A DNA stretch of 64,000 nucleotides, from positions 3,596,001 through 3,660,000 of the forward strand of contig NZ_CP099222.1 in NCBI RefSeq assembly GCF_029717145.1, read 5' to 3'. Under the pieces are notes generated by a model. It was not told where the DNA came from and ran no database searches. It saw only the letters and a list, made by a program, of their open reading frames with translations. The translations under genes were made by a program, and so were the position numbers. Source of the DNA: Citrobacter freundii. Its GTDB lineage: Bacteria > Pseudomonadota > Gammaproteobacteria > Enterobacterales > Enterobacteriaceae. Below are positions 42,966 to 52,499 of the stretch, piece by piece (the first letter of the stretch is position 1; the number at the start of each line of letters is the position of its first letter).

Positions 42966-44270
42966 ATGCACGCACGCGCATCACGCGAAACAGATCAACG
43001 CTACCGGGCGCTACGTCCCCGGCTACTGATGTGCATGGTCATTGGCTACGCCGCGTTCTACCTGACGCGCAAAAGCGTCAACTACGTGCTCCCGGCGCTG
43101 CAAACGGATCTGGGGCTGGATAAAAGTGATATTGGCCTGCTGGGTTCGCTGTTTTATCTGACCTACGGCCTGTCAAAGTTCACCGCCGGATTATGGCATG
43201 ACAGCCACGGGCAGCGGGCGTTTATGGGCATCGGCCTGTTTGCCACCGGCGTCTTAAACGTGGTGTTCGCCTTTGGCGAATCACTGACGCTGCTGCTGGT
43301 GGTGTGGACGCTCAACGGGTTTTTCCAGGGCTGGGGCTGGCCCCCCTGCGCCCGCCTGCTGACTCACTGGTATTCGCGTAACGAACGCGGTTTCTGGTGG
43401 GGCTGCTGGAATATGTCTATCAACATCGGCGGAGCCATCATTCCGCTGATTAGCGTCTTCGCCGCCCACTGGTGGGGCTGGCAGGCAGCGATGCTGACAC
43501 CGGGGATAATCAGCATGGCATTAGGGATCTGGCTCACCCTGCAACTGAAAGGCACGCCCCAGGAAGAGGGATTACCGACGGTTGGAGAATGGCGGCAGGA
43601 CCCGCTGGAACTGCGCCAACAGCAGCAAAGCCCGCCGATGGGGCTGTGGCAAATGTTACGCACCACCATGCTGAAGAATCCGATGATCTGGCTGCTGGGC
43701 GTGTCATATGTGCTGGTCTATGTGATCCGCATCGCGCTTAACGACTGGGGCAACATCTGGCTGACCGAAAGCCACGGCGTGAATCTGCTCAGCGCCAACG
43801 CCACGGTGATGCTGTTTGAAGTCGGTGGCTTGCTCGGCGCGCTGTTTGCCGGATGGGGATCAGATGTGCTGTTCAGCGGTCAGCGCGCGCCGATGATCTT
43901 GCTGTTCACGCTCGGGCTGATGGTCTCTGTCGCCGCCCTATGGCTGGCACCGGTTCACCACTATGCGCTGCTGGCGGCCTGTTTCTTTAGCGTGGGCTTC
44001 TTTGTTTTTGGCCCACAGATGTTGATTGGCCTGGCCGCCGTCGAATGCGGACACAAAGCAGCCGCAGGTTCGATCACCGGTTTTCTCGGGCTGTTTGCCT
44101 ATCTCGGGGCCGCGCTGGCGGGTTGGCCGCTGTCGCTGGTCATTGAACGTTATGGCTGGTCGGGAATGTTCAGTTTGCTCTCGGTTGCCGCTGTCGTTAT
44201 GGGTTTATTGCTGATGCCGCTGCTTATTGCAGGCATTACCCCTTCTCTCAGTCAAAGGATAAAACAATGA
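42966..44270 (+). CDS. UhpC-like membrane sensor/transporter (organophosphate:phosphate antiporter family)
   Basis: 434-residue MFS protein of the OPA family. It reads YAAFYLTRKSVNYVLPALQ, GLLGSLFYLTYGLSKFTAG, GFFQGWGWPPCARLLTHWYSRNERGFWW and GFFVFGPQMLIGLAAVEC, all UhpC/UhpT/GlpT signatures, and aligns closely with UhpC. I use the ATG at 42966, preceded by GGAGA, rather than 42954. The position next to UhpA- and UhpB-like genes suggests a sugar-phosphate sensor. It overlaps afuA by four bases (ATGA), so it is translationally coupled to the transporter. Confidence 0.88.
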   Translation: MHARASRETDQRYRALRPRLLMCMVIGYAAFYLTRKSVNYVLPALQTDLGLDKSDIGLLGSLFYLTYGLSKFTAGLWHDSHGQRAFMGIGLFATGVLNVVFAFGESLTLLLVVWTLNGFFQGWGWPPCARLLTHWYSRNERGFWWGCWNMSINIGGAIIPLISVFAAHWWGWQAAMLTPGIISMALGIWLTLQLKGTPQEEGLPTVGEWRQDPLELRQQQQSPPMGLWQMLRTTMLKNPMIWLLGVSYVLVYVIRIALNDWGNIWLTESHGVNLLSANATVMLFEVGGLLGALFAGWGSDVLFSGQRAPMILLFTLGLMVSVAALWLAPVHHYALLAACFFSVGFFVFGPQMLIGLAAVECGHKAAAGSITGFLGLFAYLGAALAGWPLSLVIERYGWSGMFSLLSVAAVVMGLLLMPLLIAGITPSLSQRIKQ

Positions 44271-45298
44271 AATTGACGCTTACCTCTACCCTGATTGCTT
44301 CCACCCTCGCGCTGGCGGCGTTAAGCAGCGTTGCCCAGGCTGAAGGTCGTCTGGTGGTCTACTGCAGCGCCACCAACGAAATGTGCGAAACCGAAACCAA
44401 AGCCTTCGGTGAAAAATATGATGTGAAGACCTCATTTATTCGCAACGGCTCCGGCAGTACGCTGGCGAAAGTGGATGCCGAGAAGAAAAACCCGCAGGCG
44501 GATGTCTGGTACGGTGGAACGCTGGATCCGCAGTCTCAGGCCGGAGAGATGGGCCTGCTGCAGCCGTATAAATCACCGAAACTCGATGAAATCATGGAGA
44601 AATTCCGCGATCCGGCGAAAGTGAAAGGTAACCTCTCCTCCGCCGTTTACGTCGGTATTCTGGGCTTTGGCGTCAATACCCAGCGCCTGAAAGAGAAAAA
44701 CCTACCGGTGCCAAAATGCTGGAAAGATCTGACTAAACCGGAATACAAAGGCGAAATCCAGATTGCCGACCCACAAAGCTCCGGCACCGCCTACACCGCG
44801 CTGGCAACCTTCGCCCAACTGTGGGGGGAAGATCAGGCCTTTGATTACCTGAAGCAACTCAATGCCAACGTTTCTCAGTACACCAAGTCTGGTATTGCCC
44901 CGGCACGTAACGCTGCCCGTGGCGAAACGGCGATCGGCATTGGCTTCCTGCACGACTACTCGCTGGAAAAAGAACAAGGCGCTCCGCTGGAGCTGATTTC
45001 GCCGTGCGAAGGCACCGGCTATGAAATTGGCGGCGTCAGCATCCTGAAAGGCGCGCGTAACCTCGACAACGCCAAACTGTTCGTTGACTGGGTACTGTCA
45101 AAAGATGCCCAGGAACTGGCATGGAAGAAAGGCAAATCCTATCAGATCCTGACCAACACCACCGCCGAGACGTCACCGAACTCCCTGAAGCTCGACGACC
45201 TGAAGCTTATCAATTACGACATGGATAAATATGGTTCTACAGATGTTCGTAAAGCGTTGATCAATAAGTGGGTTAGCGAAGTGAAGATGGGTAAATAA
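44267..45298 (+). CDS. afuA: AfuA, periplasmic sugar-phosphate-binding protein
   Basis: 343-residue class II periplasmic binding protein with a signal peptide (MKLTLTSTLIASTLALAALSSVAQA). It reads VVYCSATNEMCETETKAF, NPQADVWYGGTLDPQSQ and PQSSGTAYTALATFAQLWGED. AfuA was first named for ferric uptake but, in Actinobacillus and Citrobacter rodentium, binds hexose and heptose phosphates; the surrounding UhpABC-like genes support this role. It starts inside the uhpC-like stop. afuB follows after two REPs. Confidence 0.88.
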   Translation: MKLTLTSTLIASTLALAALSSVAQAEGRLVVYCSATNEMCETETKAFGEKYDVKTSFIRNGSGSTLAKVDAEKKNPQADVWYGGTLDPQSQAGEMGLLQPYKSPKLDEIMEKFRDPAKVKGNLSSAVYVGILGFGVNTQRLKEKNLPVPKCWKDLTKPEYKGEIQIADPQSSGTAYTALATFAQLWGEDQAFDYLKQLNANVSQYTKSGIAPARNAARGETAIGIGFLHDYSLEKEQGAPLELISPCEGTGYEIGGVSILKGARNLDNAKLFVDWVLSKDAQELAWKKGKSYQILTNTTAETSPNSLKLDDLKLINYDMDKYGSTDVRKALINKWVSEVKMGK

Positions 45299-45328
45299 AA
45301 CATGATGACCTTCTTCGGATAAGGTTAC

Positions 45329-45414
45329 GTAGGCCGGATAAGGCAACGCCGCATCCGGCAATGATCGTCACCCTGAATGCCGGATGGCGCACAAGCTTAT
45401 CCGGCCTACATCAG
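45329..45414. repeat. BIME between afuA and afuB
   Basis: GTAGGCCGGATAAGGCAACG-CCGCATCCGGCAAT (45329-45362) and, inverted, ATGCCGGATGGCGCACAAG-CTTATCCGGCCTAC (about 45377-45411). A BIME inside an operon often lowers downstream expression relative to upstream, so AfuA may be made in excess over the permease, as is usual for binding proteins. Confidence 0.85.
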
Positions 45415-45434
45415 GATTGAACACCGGAACCGCT

Positions 45435-47513
45435 ATGTCACAGACACTTGCACTCCATCCCGTGAAAAAACGGGATGCGATATTCCTTTGGGTTTTACTC
45501 GGCTGGCTGGCGTTTGCCCTGCTGCCAAGCTGGAGCCTGGACTATGGACTGCTGGAGTCCACGCGCGAGGAAATACTCGCCGCCTACAGCTGGTCACATT
45601 TCAATATTAGCTGGTTGTGGTATCTGCTACCGAGCCTGCTGCTGGTACGTCCGTTCCAGGAAGCCAAACGCGAGCAGCGCAGCCGCCACACTCTCGACGC
45701 GAGCTGGTCGCTGTTCTGTATGGCCTTTATTGTCGCCAGCGCCACCCTTGAAGGACGCGGCCTAGGCTATGCCACCATCGTGCTGTTTGCCGCGCTGGGC
45801 GCGATTATGACGCTGGCGCTCACCCGCCTCGAATGGCTGGGTGGCGACCGTTTCGTTATCGGATCGCTCACCGCCATTGTCGCGCTGATCGGGATTTTTA
45901 TCGTCTGGCCGAGCATCGCGATTTTCATTCCCATGTTCACCAACGACGCCGGAGAGTTTGCCCCGCTGGCGTTTATGAATGTGCTGTCGCAGGCGCATAT
46001 CATTCAGGTGATCCTCAACTCCATTATGCTGTCGATCGCCGTCGGCGTCGGCTGTACTTTCTTCGGTCTGGTGCTGGCGATTTACACCACTCGTATTGCC
46101 AGACGTAGCGCCATTATTGGCCGCATTTTCTCGATCCTGCCGATCGTGACGCCGCCGTTTGTCGTCGGCCTTGGCGTCACCTTAATGATGGGCCGTTCCG
46201 GCTACATTACCGAATTAATGGTGGACTGGTTTGGCTTAACCAACACCAACTGGCTGTACGGGTTTACCGGCATCTGGCTGGCGCAGGTGCTGGCCTTCAC
46301 CCCGATGGCGTTTATGATCCTCGATGGGGCGATCAAAACCATTCATCCGTCGCTGGAAGAAGCGTCGTACACCCTGCGCGCCAGCCGCTGGCAGACCTTT
46401 AATGGCGTGTTTGTCCCGCTGCTAAAACCGGCGCTGGCAAACGCCTTTTTGATTGTCATTGTGCAGTCGCTGGCTGACTTCAGTAACCCGCTGGTACTCG
46501 GCGGTAACTTTGACGTGCTGGCGACACAAATCTACTTCTACATCACCGGTTCACAGCTCGATTACCAGGCCGCCAGCACGCTCGGTGCGTTCCTGCTGCT
46601 GTTCTCCCTGCTGGTGTTCTGCGTGCAGTACATGTGGATCGGCAAACGCTCGTACGTCACCGTTTCCGGTAAATCATACCGTGGCGACGTGCAACCGCTG
46701 CCGGTAACGCTGGTGTGGAGCGTAGTCGCGCTGCTGGCGGTATGGATCGCCTTTAACGCCCTGCTGTATGGCAGCATTTTCTACGGCAGCTTCACCGTTA
46801 ACTGGGGCGTGGACTACACCCTGACGCTGGCGAACTTTACCAAGCTGTTTGGTCAGGGGATGAGCGACGGCGCGTGGCCTTCGCTACTCGACACCCTGCT
46901 GTACGCCGGGATCGCCGCGCCGATCACCGCCATCTTCGGGCTGCTGATCGCCTGGATTGTGGTGCGCCAGCAGTTTAAAGGCAAAAAAACTATCGAGTTC
47001 ACCACCATGCTGTGCTTTGCCGTTCCCGGCACCGTGGCGGGTGTCTCGTATATTCTGGCCTTTAACAGCGCCCCGGTGTACCTCACCGGGACGGCGGCCA
47101 TCGTCATTATCTCAATGGTGATGCGTAACGTGCCGGTCGGCATTCGTGCAGGCATTGCGGGCTTAGGGCAAATCGATAAATCGCTGGATGAAGCCTCGCT
47201 CAGCCTGCGTGCCGGTTCGCTACGGACCATCACGCACATCCTGCTGCCGCTGCTACGCCCGGCTATCCTCTCCGCGCTGATCTACAGCTTTGTGCGCGCC
47301 ATTACTACCGTCAGCGCCATTGTGTTCCTCGTCACGCCAGATACCCGCGTCGCAACGGCCTACATTCTGAACCGCGTGGAAGACGGTGAATACGGCGTGG
47401 CCATTGCCTACGGTTCGATCCTGATCGTGGTGATGCTGGCGATTATTTTCATCTTTGACTGGCTGATCGGTGAATCACGTACCTCCCGTTCAAAAGCCAA
47501 AAACCCGGCGTAA
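45435..47513 (+). CDS. afuB: AfuB, fused ABC permease
   Basis: 692-residue inner-membrane protein with two permease domains in one chain (FbpB type), about 12 helices. The EAA motifs are [28 protein letters not shown] and [28 protein letters not shown]. The ATG at 45435 begins [19 protein letters not shown]; a longer frame from 45384 is read through the upstream BIME and is rejected. In E. coli K-12 afuB is IS-disrupted; here it is whole. It overlaps the afuC region by one base at its stop. Confidence 0.88.
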   Translation: MSQTLALHPVKKRDAIFLWVLLGWLAFALLPSWSLDYGLLESTREEILAAYSWSHFNISWLWYLLPSLLLVRPFQEAKREQRSRHTLDASWSLFCMAFIVASATLEGRGLGYATIVLFAALGAIMTLALTRLEWLGGDRFVIGSLTAIVALIGIFIVWPSIAIFIPMFTNDAGEFAPLAFMNVLSQAHIIQVILNSIMLSIAVGVGCTFFGLVLAIYTTRIARRSAIIGRIFSILPIVTPPFVVGLGVTLMMGRSGYITELMVDWFGLTNTNWLYGFTGIWLAQVLAFTPMAFMILDGAIKTIHPSLEEASYTLRASRWQTFNGVFVPLLKPALANAFLIVIVQSLADFSNPLVLGGNFDVLATQIYFYITGSQLDYQAASTLGAFLLLFSLLVFCVQYMWIGKRSYVTVSGKSYRGDVQPLPVTLVWSVVALLAVWIAFNALLYGSIFYGSFTVNWGVDYTLTLANFTKLFGQGMSDGAWPSLLDTLLYAGIAAPITAIFGLLIAWIVVRQQFKGKKTIEFTTMLCFAVPGTVAGVSYILAFNSAPVYLTGTAAIVIISMVMRNVPVGIRAGIAGLGQIDKSLDEASLSLRAGSLRTITHILLPLLRPAILSALIYSFVRAITTVSAIVFLVTPDTRVATAYILNRVEDGEYGVAIAYGSILIVVMLAIIFIFDWLIGESRTSRSKAKNPA

Positions 47514-47524
47514 TGGAGCGCACT

Positions 47525-48571
<1,047 letters not shown>

Positions 48572-48574
48572 TTT

Positions 48575-48586
48575 GTGCCGGGCTAC
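48575..48586. repeat. Possible REP remnant after afuC
   Basis: GTGCCGGGCTAC, four bases after the afuC stop, resembles one arm of a REP. A similar fragment, GTAGGCCCGATAA, lies at 51550-51562 on the other side of the AT-rich cassette. Both are short, so this is tentative. Confidence 0.25.
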
Positions 48587-48685
48587 GATCAAACAACGGA
48601 CCAGATAAAATTAACTTGATTATAGAGAAGGAAAAATCTTTATAAAATATTTATTAAGTGAATGCATATGAACTTAATTATTTCA

Positions 48686-48722
48686 AGCCTGAATCATCCT
48701 GAATTGGATTCAGGCTTTTTTA
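48686..48722 (+). terminator. Rho-independent terminator before the AT-rich cassette
   Basis: AGCCTGAATC and GATTCAGGCT form a perfect 10-bp stem around an 11-base loop, followed by TTTTTATT. It lies 115 bp after afuC and 52-80 bp before the next start, so it may end afuABC and insulate the cassette. Confidence 0.8.
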
Positions 48723-48803
48723 TTGCTTATGCGATCAGCCGCACAAATTTTACAGAAGAAATAGTATGTCATCATGCTTTCAACGGATGAGAGAGATTCA
48801 AAA

Positions 48804-49496
48804 ATGTATTTTCACCAGGAAGAAAATCAGCACATCCCATATATAAGCGATCACGAATTATGGGTATTGGGCCGTGTCAGTGGAATATACAACAAAACAA
48901 CGCATAAAAAAGAAGAAATGTTAGAGCCATTGTGGAGGAGGTACAATCGAAGTATAGAAGGCATTCTAATTTTTTATTCAAAGATGGAAGCATCAATTTA
49001 CTCCACTTACTTAGAGAAAAAATTTAATGAAAAGTGGAGCGTATATGCACTGGATGATTTTAATATTGAGGAAATGATAAAAAATAATAAAATAACCAAA
49101 AATAGCGATGATTATTATCTGCTGTTGAGTGCGGGGTTTTGGGCTGATAAACAATGCAATGTTATATATCATGGTTATCATTTATCTCAAGTTACAATCC
49201 CCGTCAAATATACTTTTAGCAGTTTCAGTGAAAATGAAAGACTCCCTACCCTAAAAATACCTGAAAAAGTTACAGATAGATTTCATCAAATGTGGAAGAA
49301 AAGATTCCATGATTTTCCAAGTCATACTCAATCGCAATGTAATTATCATAATGACTATTTAAAAGAACAAAGTCTAATCGCTTATAATAATATGCAATTC
49401 AAAGAATCAAATAAAATCGAAGATTGTGTTTATATGGCAACATGGAAAAATGACTGGTTTTTTTGCAATCCGGAAAGTTTAACTTTATTAAAATGA
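48804..49496 (+). CDS. Unrecognised protein, first gene of the PAAR cassette
   Basis: 230 residues from the ATG at 48804, which follows GAGAGA at good distance; an ATG at 48774 would add ten residues. I do not recognise the family. It has no signal peptide or membrane helix; it is rich in Lys, Asn and Tyr, with a hydrophobic/aromatic middle (IEGILIFYSKMEASIYSTYLEKKF, YYLLLSAGFWADKQCNVIYHG) and a basic C-terminal stretch (VTDRFHQMWKKRFHDFPSH). It ends seven bases before the PAAR gene and shares its AT-rich composition. Its position before a PAAR effector is typical of a T6SS adaptor/chaperone, but no DUF4123 or Eag pattern is evident, so this is a guess from context. Confidence 0.6.
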   Translation: MYFHQEENQHIPYISDHELWVLGRVSGIYNKTTHKKEEMLEPLWRRYNRSIEGILIFYSKMEASIYSTYLEKKFNEKWSVYALDDFNIEEMIKNNKITKNSDDYYLLLSAGFWADKQCNVIYHGYHLSQVTIPVKYTFSSFSENERLPTLKIPEKVTDRFHQMWKKRFHDFPSHTQSQCNYHNDYLKEQSLIAYNNMQFKESNKIEDCVYMATWKNDWFFCNPESLTLLK

Positions 49497-49503
49497 GAAT
49501 TGT

Positions 49504-50970
49504 ATGGGAATTGCCTATTTTTTAAGGGTCGGAGATAAAACAACCTGCGGTGGCACTATTTTAACAGGTTGTACTAATCATATACTCGACGGACAGCCAA
49601 CGGCACGACATGGCGATAGCTATATATGTGGTAAAGATAAAAAACTCTACCACATAGCAGGAGGGCAACCAGGTTATTTTATACATGGTGTTCAGGCTGC
49701 CGGAACAGCACATAGCGTTGGCACATGCCCTTGCAAATGCCGATTTATTAACTCAATTTCAAATGTCAGTTATTTCTATGAGAGTGAAGTTCTCTCCACA
49801 CCTAAACCAGTCACAAACAGAGTGGTCTCTGTAACGCCGCAGAACGTACCAAAACCGCTCACGATGGCACATGGGCCATATTGTCCGACTGAAGCTGAAG
49901 AGGATAAACCGCCTCGTGAGACTGTAGATGCGGGATTTTGTGTATTGCCCTATGAGGCTAAACCATCAACATATGAACCGTATATTTTTGTTAATCCCCC
50001 CGATGGTACGAGAGAGCTATATCACAAACTGAACCCTGATATGAAAAAACAACCTGGTTCAATTCTGATTGTTGTTGATCCTGAAAAACAAGATCAGCAA
50101 CAGATTGAAGCATTACAAAAAGCACGAGATCGAATTGATAAAGCTCTGGCTCCACTTACCTTACAGGATGCAAAGTTATTGCATGATAACAGAGGAGCCG
50201 TGGATGCATTTTCATATCAACTTTTCGGTAATTATTTAGGAAATGCTGGAGATAGTTTTGGATATATTAGTGAGATAGGTAAAAGTTGTTACGAAGAAAT
50301 AAAACAAATATTAATTGAAATTCAGGAGTTATATAAAGATACGTACACCCATAACAAAGGAATCATATCGGGGGAGGAATTTTTTGGTCAACGAGCAAGA
50401 CTGTTTGAAAAATTAAATGTTATCTTAAATAAATTCTCCAAAACCCATCTTAATCTGGAAGAATATAATAGTATTAAAAAAGCTTTAGGTTTATCAACAA
50501 GCTCAATTATGCATAAATGGGATAAAACTGGAGTGGATAATATAGAGGGCTATGCTAAATATATTGAAAATTCGGCAAAATTAGTTAAACTGATGAAAAC
50601 CGTTGGTTTTGTTGGCATAGGTTTAGATTTCGCTGGATATACATCAAATATTTATGATGCCTGTGCAAAAGGCCGTGAAAGTGCATGCAAAAAAGCCGCT
50701 ATTACTGAATATAGTAAATTTGGATTCAAACAGGCTAGTAGTATGCTTACTGGTCTGGCGGCTGGACGTGCAGCAAATGTGGTTTGTACGTGGGTATTAG
50801 GGCTTTCTACTATAGAAGCTGGAGGGGTCGGTGCTGCACTGTGTTTTGCTACAGGGGTTGGTGTTACTATTGCGTCAGGTAAGATTGCAGAAAAATATGG
50901 CGAGGACGCTGGTGAAAAATTAGGTAATTATGTAGGAGATCATATTATATATGAAAATATTTTTCATTGA
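49504..50970 (+). CDS. PAAR-domain protein with C-terminal glycine-rich membrane region; candidate T6SS effector
   Basis: 488 residues. The N-terminal 90 form a PAAR domain, the spike tip of type VI secretion: VGDKTTCGGTILTGC, GQPTARHGDSYICGKDK, GVQAAGTAHSVGTCPCKCRF. A proline-rich linker (about 100-165) and a helical middle follow. The last 120 residues hold two or three glycine-rich hydrophobic segments (TVGFVGIGLDFAGYTSN, SSMLTGLAAGRAANVVCTWVLG, GGVGAALCFATGVGVTIASGK) and an amphipathic tail (EDAGEKLGNYVGDHIIYE), which suggests membrane insertion or pore formation. No nuclease motif was seen. No VgrG, Hcp or Tss gene is in the window, so this is an orphan locus. Toxicity and delivery are inference. 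Confidence 0.85.
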   Translation: MGIAYFLRVGDKTTCGGTILTGCTNHILDGQPTARHGDSYICGKDKKLYHIAGGQPGYFIHGVQAAGTAHSVGTCPCKCRFINSISNVSYFYESEVLSTPKPVTNRVVSVTPQNVPKPLTMAHGPYCPTEAEEDKPPRETVDAGFCVLPYEAKPSTYEPYIFVNPPDGTRELYHKLNPDMKKQPGSILIVVDPEKQDQQQIEALQKARDRIDKALAPLTLQDAKLLHDNRGAVDAFSYQLFGNYLGNAGDSFGYISEIGKSCYEEIKQILIEIQELYKDTYTHNKGIISGEEFFGQRARLFEKLNVILNKFSKTHLNLEEYNSIKKALGLSTSSIMHKWDKTGVDNIEGYAKYIENSAKLVKLMKTVGFVGIGLDFAGYTSNIYDACAKGRESACKKAAITEYSKFGFKQASSMLTGLAAGRAANVVCTWVLGLSTIEAGGVGAALCFATGVGVTIASGKIAEKYGEDAGEKLGNYVGDHIIYENIFH

Positions 50971-51355
50971 AAATGATGAAGTTATAAAAATCTTAATTTG
51001 CCTTGCGTTTACATTTGATTTTTTAATATTCATGATGTGTTATTTTTACAATAAAAAAGCATACAAAAAAATAGTTGAAATATACGAAAAAGAGATAGGC
51101 ACTCTACCGCTTTCAACAAAGTTATGCAAAGATGCAAGTGTTTTTTCTACTCCATATTTATATAATACGAAAGTTAGTTTTATAACTAGAAGCTTAAACT
51201 TTAAATACCATAAGCATTTACATTATGGTATAAGCATAGAAGGGTATAATCTAATAAGAAATCTTCCAAAAAAATTAACACTAGGATTTAGAATTGAATC
51301 ATTGTCATTATTGATTTGCATTCCAATAATGATCGGTTTTTTTATCATTTTCTAA
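50951..51355 (+). CDS. Small membrane protein overlapping the PAAR gene; candidate immunity protein
   Basis: 134 residues, AT-rich, with two or three hydrophobic segments (IKILICLAFTFDFLIFMMCYFY near residues 12-33 and SLSLLICIPIMIGFFIIF at the C-terminus) and a basic middle part (KKAYKKIVEIYEKEIG, ITRSLNFKYHKHLHYG). It starts 20 bases before the PAAR stop in another frame, with TAGGAGA about 12 bases upstream of ATG 50951, so translation is coupled. A membrane protein after a toxin with a membrane-type C-terminus fits an immunity role, though no homologue is recognised. A strong terminator follows. Confidence 0.65.
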   Translation: MKIFFIENDEVIKILICLAFTFDFLIFMMCYFYNKKAYKKIVEIYEKEIGTLPLSTKLCKDASVFSTPYLYNTKVSFITRSLNFKYHKHLHYGISIEGYNLIRNLPKKLTLGFRIESLSLLICIPIMIGFFIIF

Positions 51356-51357
51356 AT

Positions 51358-51382
51358 AAAGGGACTCCATTGGAGTCCCTTT
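51358..51382 (+). terminator. Terminator ending the PAAR cassette
   Basis: AAAGGGACTCC-ATT-GGAGTCCCTTT, an 11-bp perfect stem with a three-base loop and T/AT-rich tail, starting two bases after the stop of the small membrane protein. It should also stop transcripts from the right. Confidence 0.92.
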
Positions 51383-51405
51383 ATTTAATTTTATTTCAAT
51401 GCACC

Positions 51406-51531
51406 CTATATTTGGTCAACAATCCGGTCGTAAGTAGCAGCAGGTAATAACCCACTCACAAAAACATTTGGATTCACTTTAGCATCGGCTGCTGGCGAGT
51501 GTGGCCTGTTACCTAAAATAACAATAGCCAT
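51406..51531 (-). pseudogene. Possible gene remnant, 41 codons
   Basis: A minus-strand frame reads MAIVILGNRPHSPAADAKVNP and ends TYDRIVDQI. It has no ribosome site, is preceded in frame by TGA, and its text has the feel of a protein C-terminus (serine hydrolase or beta-lactamase-like tails end similarly). It lies between the cassette terminator and mmuM. Probably a leftover from an earlier gene at this junction; identity not established. Confidence 0.3.
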
Positions 51532-51549
51532 ATCGCCACATCATTCACT

Positions 51550-51562
51550 GTAGGCCCGATAA
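51550..51562. repeat. Possible REP remnant before mmuM
   Basis: GTAGGCCCGATAA matches the first arm of a REP (GTAGGCCGGATAA) with one mismatch, just before the mmuM stop codon. Confidence 0.3.
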
Positions 51563-51566
51563 ACTC

Positions 51567-52499
51567 TCAGCTTTGCGCTTTTAGCGCAGCAATATCCGCA
51601 GGCGTGGTGCGACAGCACCCGCCAATCAACCGGGCGCCCGCCGCACGCCACTGGGGTAAATAATCCGCCAGCGTTTTACACGCTTCACCGTGAGTGTGCC
51701 AGGTTTTGCTCTGCGCATCGTAATGCTCGCCGGAGTTGGGATAGACCACCAGCGGCAGCGCCGTTAAGCCGTGTAAATGCTGCAACGCCTCGGTAGTGTT
51801 TTCCAGCGCAATGCAGTTGATACCAATAGCCAGCACCTGCGGGTAGTTTGCCAGTAACGCCACCACTTCGCGCAGCGGCGTGCCGTCGCTCAGGTGTTCG
51901 CTGTCACGCAGGGTAAACGAGAACCACGCCCGCGCGCGCGGGTATTCCGCCAGCAGTTCAGCCAGCGCCTTAATCTCAGTAAAATTCGGCAGCGTTTCGC
52001 AGGCTAACAGGTCAGCTCCGGCGTCCAGCAGCGCTTCAACGCGCGGTCGGTGAAACCCCTGAAACTCGTCTTTGCTGCGCACGTAATCGCCACGGTATTC
52101 CGAGCCATCCGCCAGATACGCGCCGTACGGTCCCACAGACCCGGCCACCAGCAATGTACCCGCCTGCGGGTTTTCCGCCAGATACGCCTCGCGCGCTTTA
52201 CGCGCCAGCTCTACGCTTTTGCCAATCAGTGCCTTCGACTGCGCCTCATCCAGACCTCGGGCGGCAAAACCTGCCGGCGTGGCCTGATAGCTGGCGGTGA
52301 TCGCACATTGAGCACCCGCCCGGTAGTAATCTAGATGGACTTCGCGGATAAGCTGCGGGTTTTCTACCAGCACTTTCGCTGACCACAGGCTATCGGCCAG
52401 GTTACAGCCGCGCGCCTCCAGTTCCGTCGCCATCGCACCATCCAGCAACAGGAAATCCTGTTTCTCAAGAAGGGTACGTAACGGATTATTCTGCGACAT
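51567..52499 (-). CDS. mmuM: MmuM, homocysteine S-methyltransferase
   Basis: Transfers a methyl group from S-methylmethionine (or S-adenosylmethionine) to homocysteine, giving methionine. The 310-residue protein has the zinc cysteines in INCIALEN and GGCCRTTP (Cys295, Cys296) and the N-terminal [17 protein letters not shown]. It overlaps mmuP by 14 bases and is its downstream partner, so S-methylmethionine is imported and used. It converges on the PAAR cassette. Confidence 0.95.
   Translation of the reverse strand: MSQNNPLRTLLEKQDFLLLDGAMATELEARGCNLADSLWSAKVLVENPQLIREVHLDYYRAGAQCAITASYQATPAGFAARGLDEAQSKALIGKSVELARKAREAYLAENPQAGTLLVAGSVGPYGAYLADGSEYRGDYVRSKDEFQGFHRPRVEALLDAGADLLACETLPNFTEIKALAELLAEYPRARAWFSFTLRDSEHLSDGTPLREVVALLANYPQVLAIGINCIALENTTEALQHLHGLTALPLVVYPNSGEHYDAQSKTWHTHGEACKTLADYLPQWRAAGARLIGGCCRTTPADIAALKAQS

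Noticed and set aside
45384-45434. Longer N-terminus for afuB
   Set aside because: Translated from a BIME repeat; the proper start with the family N-terminus is ATG 45435.
48662-48790. 42-codon frame before the PAAR cassette
   Set aside because: It reads through a terminator hairpin and overlaps the next gene; no ribosome site.
48804-51355. Complete type VI secretion cluster
   Set aside because: No VgrG, Hcp, TssB/C or ClpV gene within the window.
48572-51566. PAAR region as a prophage or integrative element
   Set aside because: No integrase, attachment repeat, tRNA or phage structural gene is seen; it is a small cassette.
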